Position numbers and translations under genes: made by a program. 64,000 nt of DNA from Cinclus cinclus. Lineage: Eukaryota; Chordata; Aves; Passeriformes; Cinclidae. Below the pieces are notes generated by a model. The model worked only from the letters and a program-made list of their open reading frames with translations, made no database searches and was not told the DNA's origin. Location: positions 11,627,234-11,691,233 of the forward strand of contig NC_085059.1 in assembly GCF_963662255.1 (NCBI RefSeq), written 5' to 3'. How positions within the stretch are numbered: position 1 is the stretch's first letter; each line of letters begins with the position of its first letter. Below, in pieces: positions 50,364-63,451 of the stretch.

Positions 50364-50740
50364 GTTAGTCACAGCAACCTCCGCGTGTTTCTGTGTGTCC
50401 CCCTCTCCCCATTCCCGGTTCCCGCTGGTCTTCCTCAGTGCGCCCGTCTAGTGCTTGCTCCCTCCCCGGTTCCCCGGCCCATCACCCTGACACCCCTGGG
50501 AGTGAGGGATGCCAGTTTGGTCACCACAGCCCCCAGCGGGAAAGCTACTCCTGACAGCACCGAGGCTTCCCGGTGTCCCCACTGTGGCAGTCCGTACCCA
50601 TGGGGGACCCTGGCACTCCCCCTCACCTTCTCTGAGGACTGTGGGACAAAAAGACTCGCACAACTCTTTGGGGACCCCTTACAGGCAGAGGAGTCACCTG
50701 TTGTAGGACGAATTTTGACAGGGAACGTTGATTTCAGCAG
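50364..50740 (+). other. TCF7: TCF7 intron 2 (377 nt)
   Basis: It starts gttagt, a slightly weak donor, and ends gttgatttcagcag. The pyrimidine tract before the acceptor is short and broken by purines (gacagggaacgttg). A stop codon follows the donor at once, so retention would truncate the protein after exon 2. A 203-codon frame across this intron in another reading is not supported. Confidence 0.8.
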
Positions 50741-50847
50741 GTATGAAACATCAGGACCCGGGAATGTACAAAGGATCTGCTTATTCTGGTTACCCTTTCC
50801 TGATGCTCTCAGATCCGTATCTGCCCAATGGATCCATGTCACCTCTG
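50741..50847 (+). CDS. TCF7: TCF7 exon 3
   Basis: The 107-bp exon starts after the second CAG of cagcag and ends CCTCTG|gtgagt, phase 0. With the split glycine it encodes residues 88-123: GMKHQDPGMYKGSAYSGYPF, then LMLSDPYLPNGSMSPL. The YKGSAYSGYPFLM and DPYLPNGS words correspond to the conserved GPPYPGYPFIMI ... SPYLPNGSLSP block of TCF7L2 and to SGMYKETVYSAFNLLM of mammalian TCF7. The bird protein therefore keeps a more family-typical block than human TCF7. Splice phases agree with exon 2 for either of two tandem acceptors. Skipping this exon would shift frame, because the upstream phase is 1 and the downstream phase 0. Confidence 0.88.
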
Positions 50848-52779
50848 GTGAGTTCCTCCTCTCCTTATGGAGAAGTTTTGTGGCCTCTCTCACTGCTGAA
50901 GTGTGTTGCATGTGTTGTGCAGGCAAATACACATGCTTTTTTCCTGACAAATTGGAGCCCAGTTTCTGAAATACCTGGACACTGTTCTGTCCAAGCCGAA
51001 AGGAGAAGCAGTGTGGGGAAGGGGGAGAGATGCTCGGCAGGAAGCACCTACTTTACTCTGAATTTGCTGGAGGAGCTGCTGTTCCTGTCTTCTCATCCTC
51101 TAGGTTTTGCTTTACTCTTCCAGCAGTCAAATCCTAATATCTCATGGAAGAATGTCTCTTTCTTTTTCTGGGTCAGAGGCTTTGGAAGGAGCAGCTCCTG
51201 GTCTTTGTGTTCAGGGATATGTCCTGCAGCCAGGTTTGAGTCTGCCTGTAAAACGGCCAGGTTCTGGCATGCTATGTTAGGGCTCTGTTGTGGATGATGG
51301 CCCAGAAAATGGGTCTTGTGCTTCTAAAATGGCAATAGAGGTTTTTTAGGAAAAGACTTTGTGCTGCTGGAGGACTATTCCCATCTTCTTCCTGTAATGT
51401 TTTCCCCTCTCAGTTTAAATCAAGTTTAGTAATTCTGTATGTTCTTAATGTTTATAAGTTTTGCTATCTGAATGATTAAATTAAAATCTTCTTTACAAAA
51501 GCTGTCTTTTCCCATCACCATCTCAATCAGAACTTCAGAAAATAATGTCCTGACATTGCAGCAGATAGTCGTTGCTGGTGTCACTCACAGCCAGCACTGC
51601 TGCATTTGTTTCAGACATTGTTCTGCATTAGCCATCATCAAGTGAGGACAGAAAGTGATTTGGTTTATTTCAGGTTCAGGTTTTAACCTCTAAAGGGATA
51701 AAGTTTAAAAGAATGTGTAAACCTGACCTTAGTTCCAGTCATTTGTTCACATGAGCGGTAGGATGTAAAACTGGTGTTATGAAAAATTGATGGACTGTGG
51801 AGTATGAAACTCAGAATTATTTGTGGAAATCAGTGCCCTACCCTCACACCTGAACTAGGTGGCCTGGGTAGCAGGAGACAGGTCCCTGCAAGAGCCTGCC
51901 TGTACCCCAGACAGCTTTTCCTAGGGGATTCAGTTTTTCTAGCTGCAGACTGCAGGAGCTTTGCTGAAGTTTGCAGATATCAAGAATCTATCCCTAAATT
52001 TTTAAGTCTTCCTTCAGTTTACAGCAAGAAAAGATGCGTTTGCAGGGCAGGGCCGACTTACGTTGTTGTAACCTAAATAAGCATTTCTTCTGGTGCTTCC
52101 CACATTATCCAGGTACCAGGTATCCCTCCCATTCCCCAAAATATTAAGCTGTTCTCTTCCTGATAATAAACTTTAAATGCTTTTAAATTCGTCTAGGGTA
52201 AACACTCTTAATTTGCTCCCTGAAATAGAATCTGGGTAAGTCCAGAGTTACCTTAGTCCAGCATCTTTTTGCTATGGTGGAATATTTCTTTTAATCTTAA
52301 ACTCTTCCTAGATGAGCAGCAAAGTGCAATAGACTATTTATTAGCAGCTAGGCTATAAAGGAGATTGTGGTTTAGGAATCACCTTTTCCCTTGATAGCAA
52401 AATAAAATCCAAGTGGTTGCTGTCAGACCAGCAGACAGGAGCAAAAAGACAGTGCAGAACTCAAAGGGAAGAAGACACAAGTAGCAGAAAAGGAGCAATC
52501 CCATCCCCCTGAGTGCCACCAAAATCATCCAGTGCCTCAAACAGCTTCCTTTAGGCCTCTTTGGATCCTGCCATGGTTTATGAAGAGCTGATTTGATGCT
52601 TTCAGTTAAAAAGCTGTTACCTAGATTTCTTCCTCCGATGAAGGCTGGTCTTGCGGTTTTTCAACTTATTGCAACAACTATTTCAATATATTATTCTGGG
52701 CAATTTTGTCTTATATTTCTATTGACTGTGCAAAGATTATCATGGTAAATTATGGATTGCTCTCATACAGATTTATTGC

Positions 52780-53060
52780 TGCTGTGTACATTATATAAAG
52801 TGTGGGCTGTAATCCGGTGGCTGCTTCCAATAATTGAGGCGGTCTGATCTGTGACTGAAGATTGCAGATACTTAACCATCCATAAAAGTGTGTTTAATTA
52901 ACACTTTAGCACAAGTAGAGTCGGGGAGGAGGGTTGTGTGAGCGAATAGGATTATGTATCACAATCATGCATGCACTTGATAGTGGAGATTGTATTTTGG
53001 TTAATGAAGCTTCCTGGAAATAGTTGTTTGCACGTAGGATTAATTTTAGAATCTTAAAAA
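52780..53060. promoter_or_regulatory. Possible conserved non-coding element in TCF7 intron 3
   Basis: This repeat-free, AT-balanced stretch lacks low-complexity runs and is dense in homeobox/POU-like words such as taattaac, ttaattaacac, cataaaag, atcatgcatgc and gattaatttta. Sequence of this texture is common in vertebrate developmental enhancers. The call is by impression only; there is no alignment behind it. Confidence 0.25.
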
Positions 53061-56000
53061 AAATCAATTAAAAAATTAAACCAGGAGTACTTTGGCAAAC
53101 TGTCAGGGCTTTACATTGAAAACAGATTGAAAGTAGAGTATAACTCCCTGAAAGATACAGAGCAGCCAGCACCAAGGCTGGGGCTAAACCCCTGCCCTGC
53201 AACACTCTATAAAACCACATTTTTTTCAGTGGGCTCCCCACGAACCCTGTGAGAGAGCTGCAAGTGGCTCTGGACTGGCTCCAGTGCCTGCCTGGCTGGG
53301 TGTGTTGCTACCAGCAGTACTGGGGTGCTGCTTTCCTATTTTCTTTCTGATTCTGTCAGCAGCACTACTTTTGCTTTGTTTCCCTCAAGGGTTTGTAGCC
53401 ACGAACTGTTATGCTGCTCACCAGAGCATCCTGCTCAGGTCCCCACATCTCCCAGCCAAAATTGCCTCTTTTTACCAAAACACACCCAGCCATGTTATTT
53501 ACGTGTTCTGCTGCCACTCCGGAGTGATGCTCTGAAGATGGCTGGGTACCTGCCATCAGCAGCCAGGGCAAGCCCAGCTGATGGTCCCGGGAGGACCAGC
53601 AGCAGAGGGGGTGGCAAGAGCTTCCCGTAGCAGGGTGGCCCTCCTTGGCTGAAGGAGGCAAATGCCAGTGTGGGATGATTCAGCTGGAGTGCTGCTGGTT
53701 TGGGCAGGCACAGGTTTCCTGGACTGGCTGTAGAGCTGTCGCTGGGGGCATGGGCAGGGTGAAGGTGCTTCTGGAGCTGAGGACAAGGCAGAGGACTGAG
53801 CCCAGATGTCCCTTGTTCTGGGAGATGTGAATCCTATCAGCTGCCGGGCCAGGGAGGGCACACTCAATCAAGGGTGCTTAAGAGCATCTTGGCATAGCCT
53901 GTGTGTGCATCTGAAATCCTGACACTCTGCAAGGCCTCAGGAGAGCCATCTCTCACCTGGCTCTTGTGTGTTGTGCGTGTGGTTGTTCAAGGCTCCACTT
54001 TATCCCATCTTATGCAAGGTCCATCTTTTCCCAGAGTGAAATATATAGGATTTACAGGTTAAAAATCTGCAAGAAACTCCCAAAGAATATGAACAAATTG
54101 AGGAACTGTTTTTCTAAATTAAATATAAAATCATAAAACTATATCCTTTTTAAATAGTACAAATGACTTTAAATCAAATTAAGGTACATCCTTAGTAAGA
54201 ACAGCACCCTTTTAGGTGGTTACAGATATTAGAGGTCAGACATGGTCAAACATGTTAACACTAACACTTTGATCAGATTAAAATATTTTTCTTGCTACAG
54301 TTGTATAATTGAGTTTAGACCTGAGGGGGTTTTCTGAACATTGTTATATCTTGTACTATGTCGTAGTTAAATGGTAAAAGGAGCTCTCGTAAGTTCCTTT
54401 AAGTTCTTTTTGTAAATAGGTTTACAAAATAGGGGAATGAGCCATGCTGCCCTTTATATAGGGCACGAGGTCTTCCTGCTCCCATTGATGGGAGAGATGT
54501 GATGGGAGCTCTCGCACCTTCTGTGCACTTTAGATGTGTTTGGTGAGTGTGTGAGGAGTGTAAAAGCAGAATTGAAATGTTCTGTATGTAAAGCTGAGGC
54601 ACTGGGCTTTCTGTCTCTGAGAGAAACAGAAGTGCAAGAGCCTATTTTTCTTTGGAAAACAGACACTACCTCATTTTCTTAAGCTCTGGTTTGACAACTC
54701 AGTAATTAAATGGGAGCAAAAGAGTGGGGTTACCTCCCCAAGCCCTGCACAGCTGAAGTCCCCAAATAAGGCAGCAGGACTCGCAAATAATGTTGCTTTT
54801 CAGAGCCTGGTCCCCATGGTCCACTGGGCTCCTTGAGCTTGTTCAGAGGGTATGAAATGTCCCCTTGAGCAGGGCAAGATGAAAGTGCAGTTACTGCTGG
54901 CCTGGGGCCACAGGGCCCAAAATGTCTGACACGAGGTCAGAAAGCATGGAGCTGCAGTCTAGGGCTGCTCTTCCCTGGACAGAAGTTGAAGCAGCAGCAG
55001 CTGAGCCCCAGGACATGGCTGCTCTGCTGTATCCCCTTCCCCAAGGCTGCTCCATCCCTCTGCAGAAGGAGACTGTGGCCCCACAGCAGCTGGTGGAAGG
55101 AAATCTGCAGCTCAGCTGCTTACTCTTCCTTTCTGTCCTGACTTGCACTGTCAGGGCAATAGTTTAGTATTGCTTTTTCCTGTGTTGAGTTCTGATCTTG
55201 TTTAAACCGGTGGGAAAACTCCCCGGAGTCACCGTGCGATGGGGATTTGTTGCTGTGAGAAGACTGCTGCATCCCATCCCTCTCCAGATGTTGTGTGTGG
55301 AGGGAGGAAGGAGGGCAGCTGGAAGCCAACAGTAGCCCTGTGTGTTCCCACAGAGAGCAGCATCCCAGCCAGGTTCCCTGGCAGCAGGGCTTGCACTGTG
55401 GGACCTCACCAGGATGGTTTCCTGTCCCCATGAATTGTTACATTCCTGGCAGAAAGCATTAGGACTGTGGTGGCTGTTGACGGACCTCCTGGCAGACCGA
55501 TACGTGAATAATTTGTTCTCTCCTGATGAAAGCAAATCCACTTCTTTCAGCTCTTCTACCTATCTTGAAACAAGATAATGGTGAAAATAATATTTTGTGT
55601 TAAAGCACAATTTTGGATACATGGATGTACCAAGGCACAGGGCTTACGAGGTCATTTATTGCATGTCTGATTCAGTCTTGGTTTCCCCCAAGGAAAATTC
55701 CTGTGTTAATTTCTGAGTTCATATCACACCCTCAATTTTGAAGCAGAACTTCCCTTTGAAATAAATTAGGGAGATCTGCTTAAGAAGCAGTGACATGATA
55801 CAGCACTGGATGTGTGTGGTCTAATATAACTTTATTTTTAAAATGGCTTGGAATGAAAAAAAGAGGAATTAACATGTCACGGGGAAACAAAATCAAGTTT
55901 TATGTGAATCTGTGCAAGTGTGCATGTGATTCAGACAGTTCAATAATACCTGGTTTCCCACTGGGATTCCTTCACAGGCTACCCTGGAACTGGCTTCCCA

Positions 56001-56685
56001 GACATGGGATGCTTTTTTGGCGAGGAGTTGCTCTGAGATATGTATTGTAAAGGCACTGTTTCTGCAAATTTCCAAGCATTGCTGTTTATGAAATCTTGTG
56101 GACTTGACTGGTTGAGAATCTGGAGAGAAAAGCAAAAACTTAACATCAACTCAAATTCCCGAAGCTCATCCATGTTAATGATTAGTGGTTTTGAAGTTTT
56201 TAACTGTGAAGAGCAAAGTGGTTTGGGTTTGAGTGGCAAATGGCATGTCCAAGATGAAAAGTGCAGAGCTGGTCTGGTATCCAGAGCTGTAACTTAGAGA
56301 AGGGGGAGCAGGAGGGGCTCTGCAATGTGCTCACTCGTGTGTTGCCTCACAGCTTGTGGTCCCACTCAAGCCATGACTCTATTGGTACCATTAAATTCCT
56401 GCATTGGGGTGAAAACCCTGGCTCATCCATGCTATGGGGTGTGCTGGCATTTGCACTGCCAAGGTACCCGGTCAGGTAACACCGCGTGTGTTCCTGTGAC
56501 TAAACAGACATTGCTGGCTCCAGAGGAATGACTCTCTTGCCTGCTGTCAGAGATCTTCTGCAAAGGGCCAGATCCTAATCATAGGCTGAACCCTCTCTAT
56601 CTGTAGCATGATCTGCAAGGGAAGCAGGATTTTGGGATACGGGTTGGTGAGAGCTGCACACCTAAGATGGCAATCTGGTGTGGAC

Positions 56686-56708
56686 TGTGTGTGTGTGTGT
56701 GTGTGTGT
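56686..56708 (+). repeat. (GT)11 microsatellite
   Basis: An uninterrupted GT dinucleotide run inside TCF7 intron 3. Confidence 0.9.
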
Positions 56709-57237
56709 ACATGGCATGGTGGTTATGGGCAGAGCAGAGCCTAATGCAGAGAAACATCAACAGTTTTGAGGAAGCATCTACAGCTTGCCATTATTTTCAC
56801 ATCTGCAGTTCTTTATCTGCCTTTTGACCATGATTCATCAAGACAAAATTTAGTCTTTGTTTACTTTGGGTTGGCCTTTGAGCCCCCTTGCCAATTCACC
56901 AAAGAGAAGGTGAGGAAGGACCTGAGCACTTGTGAACATTGTTAATCAGGGAGAGGCTGTGCTGGACAGAGTGGGTTTGTATGAACAATAGTCAGGCATG
57001 TGCTGCTCTTCACTTACTAAAATCTCCTGCATCATGTGTGAGTCACAATTTCCTCAACAAATCTTCAAGGATTATCTTCCCCTGTCTATTCCATTGATTT
57101 GAAGAGGGATTAGGTGGCAGAACTGTCTTCTTGAAGGCATGGCTACTGTGGGAGCTCCTCTTTATCCCACCCCTCTGAGGCTTTGGCCACAGCTGCTGCC
57201 GCTCCCTCTCCTGTTTGCTGCTCATTTCAGAGAAACA

Positions 57238-57336
57238 CTGAATGGTTTGAGTTGAAAGGGACCTTAAAGATCATTGCATTCCAACCCCCTGCAATGGGCA
57301 GGGATACCAGACACTAGACCAGGTTACTCAGGGCCC
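57238..57336 (-). mobile_element. CR1 LINE 3' fragment
   Basis: The complement of a CR1 tail: ctgaatggtttgagttgaaa, then gggaccttaaagatcattgc, then ccaaccccctgcaatgggca. About 100 bp survive in TCF7 intron 3, opposite to the gene's direction. The right end is approximate. Confidence 0.85.
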
Positions 57337-58152
57337 TTGGTTTCCCATGCCTTTGCTATTCCACCTCACTGCTAGAGGAGATGGCTTATGTCAGCATCTC
57401 TGCCAGCCTGATGTACACATGCTCTTACCTCATTGTTTACCAGTGGTGGGTGGAGGGCACAGCAATAGGAGAATAGGTACAAGTTGCTTCCTGAACTCTT
57501 TTGCAGAGCTACTGAGGCAGGGACGACTCAGCCTGATCAAATCCCAGGCTGCTTCCAAGGGGGGACGTGTAAGTCCCCCATCTACACTCTTTCCTGGGCT
57601 GTTCTTTGAATCTCTCTTTTTAAAAAATAGGCTATAACAGGATACTTGCTCAGTAGTCTCCGTGTCTGGAGGATGAAACAAAGGTTTGGTAGGTGAACAG
57701 CTGACTCAGAGGGTTGGATACAGGATACAGAGCTGTTCACTTCCTAGTTTCTAGTTTTAATCCAGCTGAATCAGTAAAGACTGGGTGCCTGTTCTGTCTG
57801 CTGGCTTGTCCAGAGAGGGCACAGCTCCCTCCAGGCCCCAGACAGTGCGAGTGTTTCATGGGGTGAATGTCCAAAGAACCTGCAAAGTCTGGACCAAACC
57901 CTCTGTGAACATCAACCAAGGTCTTGTTCTCACCATGAGAGTGCCAGTTCAGCACATGCTGGTGGCTCACAAACCCACTGACTTTGTTGCATGAAGGAAG
58001 GGTTAGCAGCACCATGTGCCTCTAAGGCTTGATTACAACAGGATCTTTTTCTTGGTCAGCTATCTTGGTCAAAGAGCTCTTACCTTCACTTCCTTACAGA
58101 GCAACTTAGCACTGCTCTGTCACTGGTTTTTGCTTTTGAGTCTTTATAATTT

Positions 58153-58598
58153 AGGATCATAAAGTCATTTGTGCTGGAAAAGCCATCTAAGATCATTGAG
58201 TCTAATCTTTAACCCACCACTGACAAGGCTACCACTAAAACATGTCTCCAAGTCCCACATCTACATATCTTCTAAGTCTCTATGGGAATAGTGACTCTAC
58301 CACTTCCCTGAACAGCTATGCCAGGGCTTGTCAGCTTCTTCAGTGAAGAAATTTTCCCTGTTGTCCAATCTGTATGTCCCCATTGCCTTTTCCTATTGCC
58401 TCTTACTTGGGAGAAAAGACTGAAGCCCCCCCCCCACATCTGGCTCTACCCTCCTTTCAGGTAGTTTTAGACAGCAAGGAGGTTCCCCCTGAACATCCTC
58501 TTTTCCAGGCTGAGTGCCCCCCATCTGCCTCAGGTGTTCCTCATCAGACTTGTGCTCCAGACCCTTCATCAGTTCCATTGCTCTTCTCTGGACATGCT
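58153..58598 (-). mobile_element. CR1 LINE, 5'-truncated copy
   Basis: Complementary CR1 words run in order from gaaaagccatctaagatcat, through aaacatgtctccaagtccca, to tcagacttgtgctccagacc and cttctctggacatgct. The copy is about 445 bp, contains a C run of about 10 near 58,428, and resembles the subfamily at 5,289. It lies antisense in TCF7 intron 3. Confidence 0.88.
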
Positions 58599-61500
58599 AT
58601 TTATGACCATTCCCAATGAAGATGGGAATTCTTCACTGGCAATGGTCTTCCACTGCCAACCCCTCTGTGAAGTGGCTTCATGGAGAAAGTAGGACACTTG
58701 ATCAGTAGAAGGGTTAGTAAAGACATAACAAAATCAGCTGTTCCCATCCAGAGCATCCTGCTGGCTGGAGGTGCTGGGAAAAAGGTCACCAAAGTGGCTT
58801 TAAGCCACTGCTCCTCTCCTGTTGCCCACCTCTATGCTAAACACAGCTCAGCTGCCATGAAAATGAACTGCTTCATGGGGTCCCAAAATTTGTATTTTGT
58901 GAAAGAAAACAATAAACTCAACAATGCTGTGATAAGTTTCTGAAACCAAAGTAAAACTGGATACTAGAATCTAGAGCCCTTTTTCCCTCTGGTTATAGCA
59001 GCTTTGCATTTGATTAAATGATAGGCAAAAAAAAGGCTCAGCAGTATCTCCTTTGTTCAACTGAAAAATCTGGAACTGTAATATACAAAGTACACATCTG
59101 CCTTGAAGAGCTACATAGTAATCACAGACTGACCAAAAAAAGGACTTTTTTTGTTTTTGTTTTGTTTTTTTAAGTGATTCAGCTTGTCTGCTCTATGTTG
59201 AATTTGTTTTCTGCTGTGGTTTGCTCTGAGAAGTAGTGTACATGAGCGCAAACTGAGCTTCTGCTCTGATGGGGCCCACACAAAAGTAAAATGTAAGAGC
59301 CCACGGTCACAAAGTGTGTTTGACTGGGCACAAGGGGGCTGTGGTTATAAAGGCACTTGGGAAAAGACTCTTTGAGTCGCTGGGAAGAGACTCTTTGCAG
59401 CAAAATGCTCAAACAGGATCAGGAATGTGTAATTTTTATTCTGACACTGAGGATATGGCATTGTGGAGATTGCTTTCATGTTTAGGAAATAAACCATTGT
59501 AAGATCTACCACGTGAAAATTTGTTGTTCTTAGCATGGAGGACTGATGTGGTGATTCTCGTTACGTGCTGCTGCCCTGGAGTTACTGGTATGGGAGTTGG
59601 GATAGTGAGGAAGAGTTGTCTTTGGATTCTAAGTGGGAGACACAGCACAACCCCTGACACCACCAAACCCCAGGTCAAAAATTGGCTTTTGAGCTTTGGC
59701 TTCCTCATATAACTTACAGACTGTGGCATTGCCAGATTTTGAATCTCATCATCCAAAAAAATATGTGGATTTAGAAATCCAAGTGATGTTTTGCAAGATT
59801 GCATCATGCTGTGCTGTGTATTCTTTGGAGTGCTTAGATAAATTTAAAAAAAATAGGTAAAATAAATATGTGTGTTAACCCAAAATTGAAACCAGAATCA
59901 ATAACATAAGAAATAAAATTTTAAAAAATTAAATAGACATCCAAACCTTTTTGTTTGACTTTCTCTGATACAAAGCAATTTCTCCAGGACTGTACACCAT
60001 ATGAAGCACATTATAAATGCTCTTGTAAATTCCACATCATTATACCACATGAAAGGTCAGGTCCTAAAAATAACCAGTTAGAGAGGATGCAGGCTAGTAG
60101 CAATTTTGTGATCGTGAAATAGTTGTGTTGACATCTCTATGCATGCACACCCACACAAGGTTTTGACTTTTGAATATTAGCAACATTTGTGCTTTATGGA
60201 ATATTACATCTCATCCCATGGATAGTCCTTTATCCAATAACATTAATTTCTGATCTTATTCCCATTTTTCTTACCTTGATTTTATTGAGAAAATGGGTAC
60301 ACTACTTCATTTTTTTTTCTTCAGACTTTATGTGATACTCTTTCCTTGCTATCAGTTTGACAGTGGTTGGCAATATCAGTTGTATTTCCCTATCTCCCAG
60401 CAGGGAAATATATGCTTTTTTTTTCCTTCAATAGATACACACATCCCTGGTATTTTGGGGAACTAACTGTTAGAATAAATAAACCTAGAGCGTTAGATAA
60501 TAACAAAAGAAGCTGCCAATCTATGCAGCCTTTGTATCTGGCGTAGTATTCAAAAGAAAGTAAATGAAATCTGCAGTAATTACACAGTAATGTATCCACA
60601 ACAAAAAAAATTCTTCCTTGTCCCAGTGATCAGAACTTGGCTTTTGTTTTGGAATATGAAAGGCTGCAGCCTCCTGCCTTCAGCGTGTTTGCAGCAAAGC
60701 CCTGGCTGGGATCAGCTGCCGTAGCTCTGGGATAGACAACAGAGTCCTGCCAGCTGATATCACTTCAGATCTTTTTGAAGAGCTCATCAGATTTGGTTTT
60801 ATTGCTGTTGTGTTTCGGTTTTCGCTTGTTATTTGTTTGAAAGCATTACTATAGGGATAGTTTTCTGAAAATTGTTGGAATCTTCAGTGCTGATCTCTTG
60901 TTTGCGATTTTCTTTTATGAGTAATATGACGGTGCTGGAGATGCACACCTTCACTTGAGGGTGGCTGAAGTCTGTGGTTTAAGCCTGTCCTGGATTTTAA
61001 GTGTGTGGCCCTTCTAAAACCACTTGGAAACAACCTATATCCTCAAAATAAGTTTGCTTCTGGAACTGAAGCAAAATCTGTGGAGATGGTGAGTGAAATA
61101 ACAGGGTGTTGAAGAAAATGACATTGCTTCTGAAGTAGTTGGCATGAAAATTGTGAAGTCTGAAGTTTCATTTAAATCAGATGTAGGTGGGGCAGGACAC
61201 AAACTCGTCCAGCAATGCAACTGCAAGAGATTTCCAGGGAGACATACAGTTGTTCCAGGTTGTTTTAACTGCAGAGCAGCTCTTGTCCCTTGTCCAGGGT
61301 AGGGTGTCCTGTTCCAAGGCAAACAGGCTCTCCAGTTTTTGCCTTGATCAGTTGATTTCTTGCAGGCTATTACAGCATTTGATTCTTCACAGTTGTTAAA
61401 ATTACATCACAGAAGTGGGTTTCCTGTTGCTAATTTAGCTCCCTGGAACAGCTGGACTAGGGGACATGGGAATAACTTGACAAGGCAATAGCCTTATAGT

Positions 61501-63451
61501 GTAAATACATTAATTCCTACATGAAGTCATCAGTAGTTGAAGGATCTCTCCAACCGAGGGATGAGAAATTTTGGCTCCTTTGGCATCCTGCTCTTTAGAA
61601 TGCAGCGGTGGCATTTAGAAGAAGCTAAAAGGTATTAATACTTCTGGCTTGAAGCTGGTGTCGTGCTTAATCCCTTTTCTCTTTTCCATAATTAATTGGG
61701 TGGCTGAAAATGGGGTTATATCTGACAATGTCAGTTTTTTACTGGTGAACTCAGGTTTTTCTGCTAGGAGCAGAATTCAGGTAAAAGCACCAAATGTTCC
61801 TGACTGGGACTTCTGACAGCACTTGAATGCAAGAGCTGTTGTAGAGAAAAATTAATTTCTTGACTCAAGCGTACAGGAAATTACCTGATACATTAGTACC
61901 AATTGTTTGGCTATTGACATGTACTGGAACTAGAATATAACTACATGCATGTGTTCAAACTTTGCAAAATAGAATGTTTTCAAATTACAGTGCACTATTT
62001 TTACAGATCTAGCACATGGATCTGCTTGTATAAGTGCGTAGTGATGGATGAGGCAGGCTGCAGTGAATCCCTGAAAGATCAGCACCCATATCCAAAAGCA
62101 TCATTCTTCATCCAAATTTCCTGCTGAAACCAGTGGTAAATGCCTGACTGTGGGGTGGGCACATTGCTGTTTCCATGGGCAGGAGCTGTCTCTGTCCTGC
62201 CTCTGCCCAGGAGCTGGTTTGATAGAGGAGCCAAGCGATCCTCTTACCAGAGAGCACCAGGTGCTGTGACAGAAGGTGTAAATAGCCAAATAAACAGACA
62301 TGAGTAGGACCAGTTGTTTATGTGTTAACACAGGATGTTCTCAAAATCAGGTAAGAAGTGAGGCATATTACCGAGTTTTATAGCAGAGGAACCGGATAGT
62401 CTTGTAACTGCTGTGCATGGCCACGGCAGACGAAGCATGGTTTTATCCCAGTTTCAGCTCCCAATCCCACAGGAGCTTGTTTTTCTGTGACTCAGTTTCC
62501 CCCAGGAGCACTGTGGAGCTTTATTGTTTCATGTGTAAGCGATGTTTGGAGAGCACAGTGTTGTTGCTACTGAAGCAAAACATAAAATCCCACACAGGCT
62601 GCTCCAAGAGGGGATGTTTCAGAAACAGTCAGAGAAGGACTAACCTAAAAGAATAAGCTGTGCTGCTTATTAGACAACTTACTTCAAGATATTAAACAAA
62701 TTGCAACTTCATAATCTTTCAGGAAGTTTCAGGTGGCCCTAAGATCCCAACTCCTTCAAGGCAGCTGGCATCTTGCTTTAAAAACAAATCACCTTTTCAG
62801 CCTAAATGATAATTTCATGGAGTGGCATTAGCTGAATGGCAACGATGATGGCATGGTCCAACACATTGTCTGAAATACACATGATACACAAATCCTTATT
62901 ACTAAAACAGGAACAAATGTCATTTATTTACCCACTTGTAATATGGTGATGAGAACAACCTCCATGATCACACAGTGTAGCTTTTGGACACATATACCAA
63001 ACCTCTGGATGCATAATTCAAATTCTTTGTCATGAAGAATCAGTCTATTTATTTTGGAACCTTCTATACTTAAACAATAATCTCTAGGAAATAATTTAAC
63101 AGTAGTTCGCTGCCAGTTTGTCAGTTAATGGCTTGAGGCAAAGTCTGAAGTGGATGAAAACTTTTCCAGGGAGATGCTGTCGCATGGGGTGCAGAAAGGT
63201 TTATAGCAGAAAGCGAGAGAGGACGCGGTCAGATGAGTTCAGTCCAACTTTTAAAATCATGAGGAAACTTGGCACAACAGGGCAAAGGTAGCTTTTGCAA
63301 GCACATAATGTGTAGAATGTGAAAGCCATCAGTTGTGCCCATGTCAACTTCTAAGCCTAAATTTTCCTTACTGGAGGCTCCAGGTGTGCTTGTGTGGAGA
63401 CCAAAACCACATGTGTTTGTGGTGGCTGCGGCCCTGCCTCACTCCCTCACT

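Noticed and set aside
50358..50969. 203-codon plus-strand frame across TCF7 intron 2 and exon 3
   Set aside because: It reads exon 3 out of its true frame and ignores the clear splice sites. The true frame gives a family-conserved peptide.
57935..57995. Peptide RVPVQHMLVAHKP, faintly like the KVPVVQHPHHVHPLTP exon of TCF/LEF proteins, inside TCF7 intron 3
   Set aside because: Only VP-VQH matches, the following PLTPLITYS block is absent, and no convincing acceptor and donor pair surrounds it. A chance resemblance.
62440..62530. Possible MIR tail (gtgactcagtttccccc)
   Set aside because: Only one short word matches and the expected head and core are missing.
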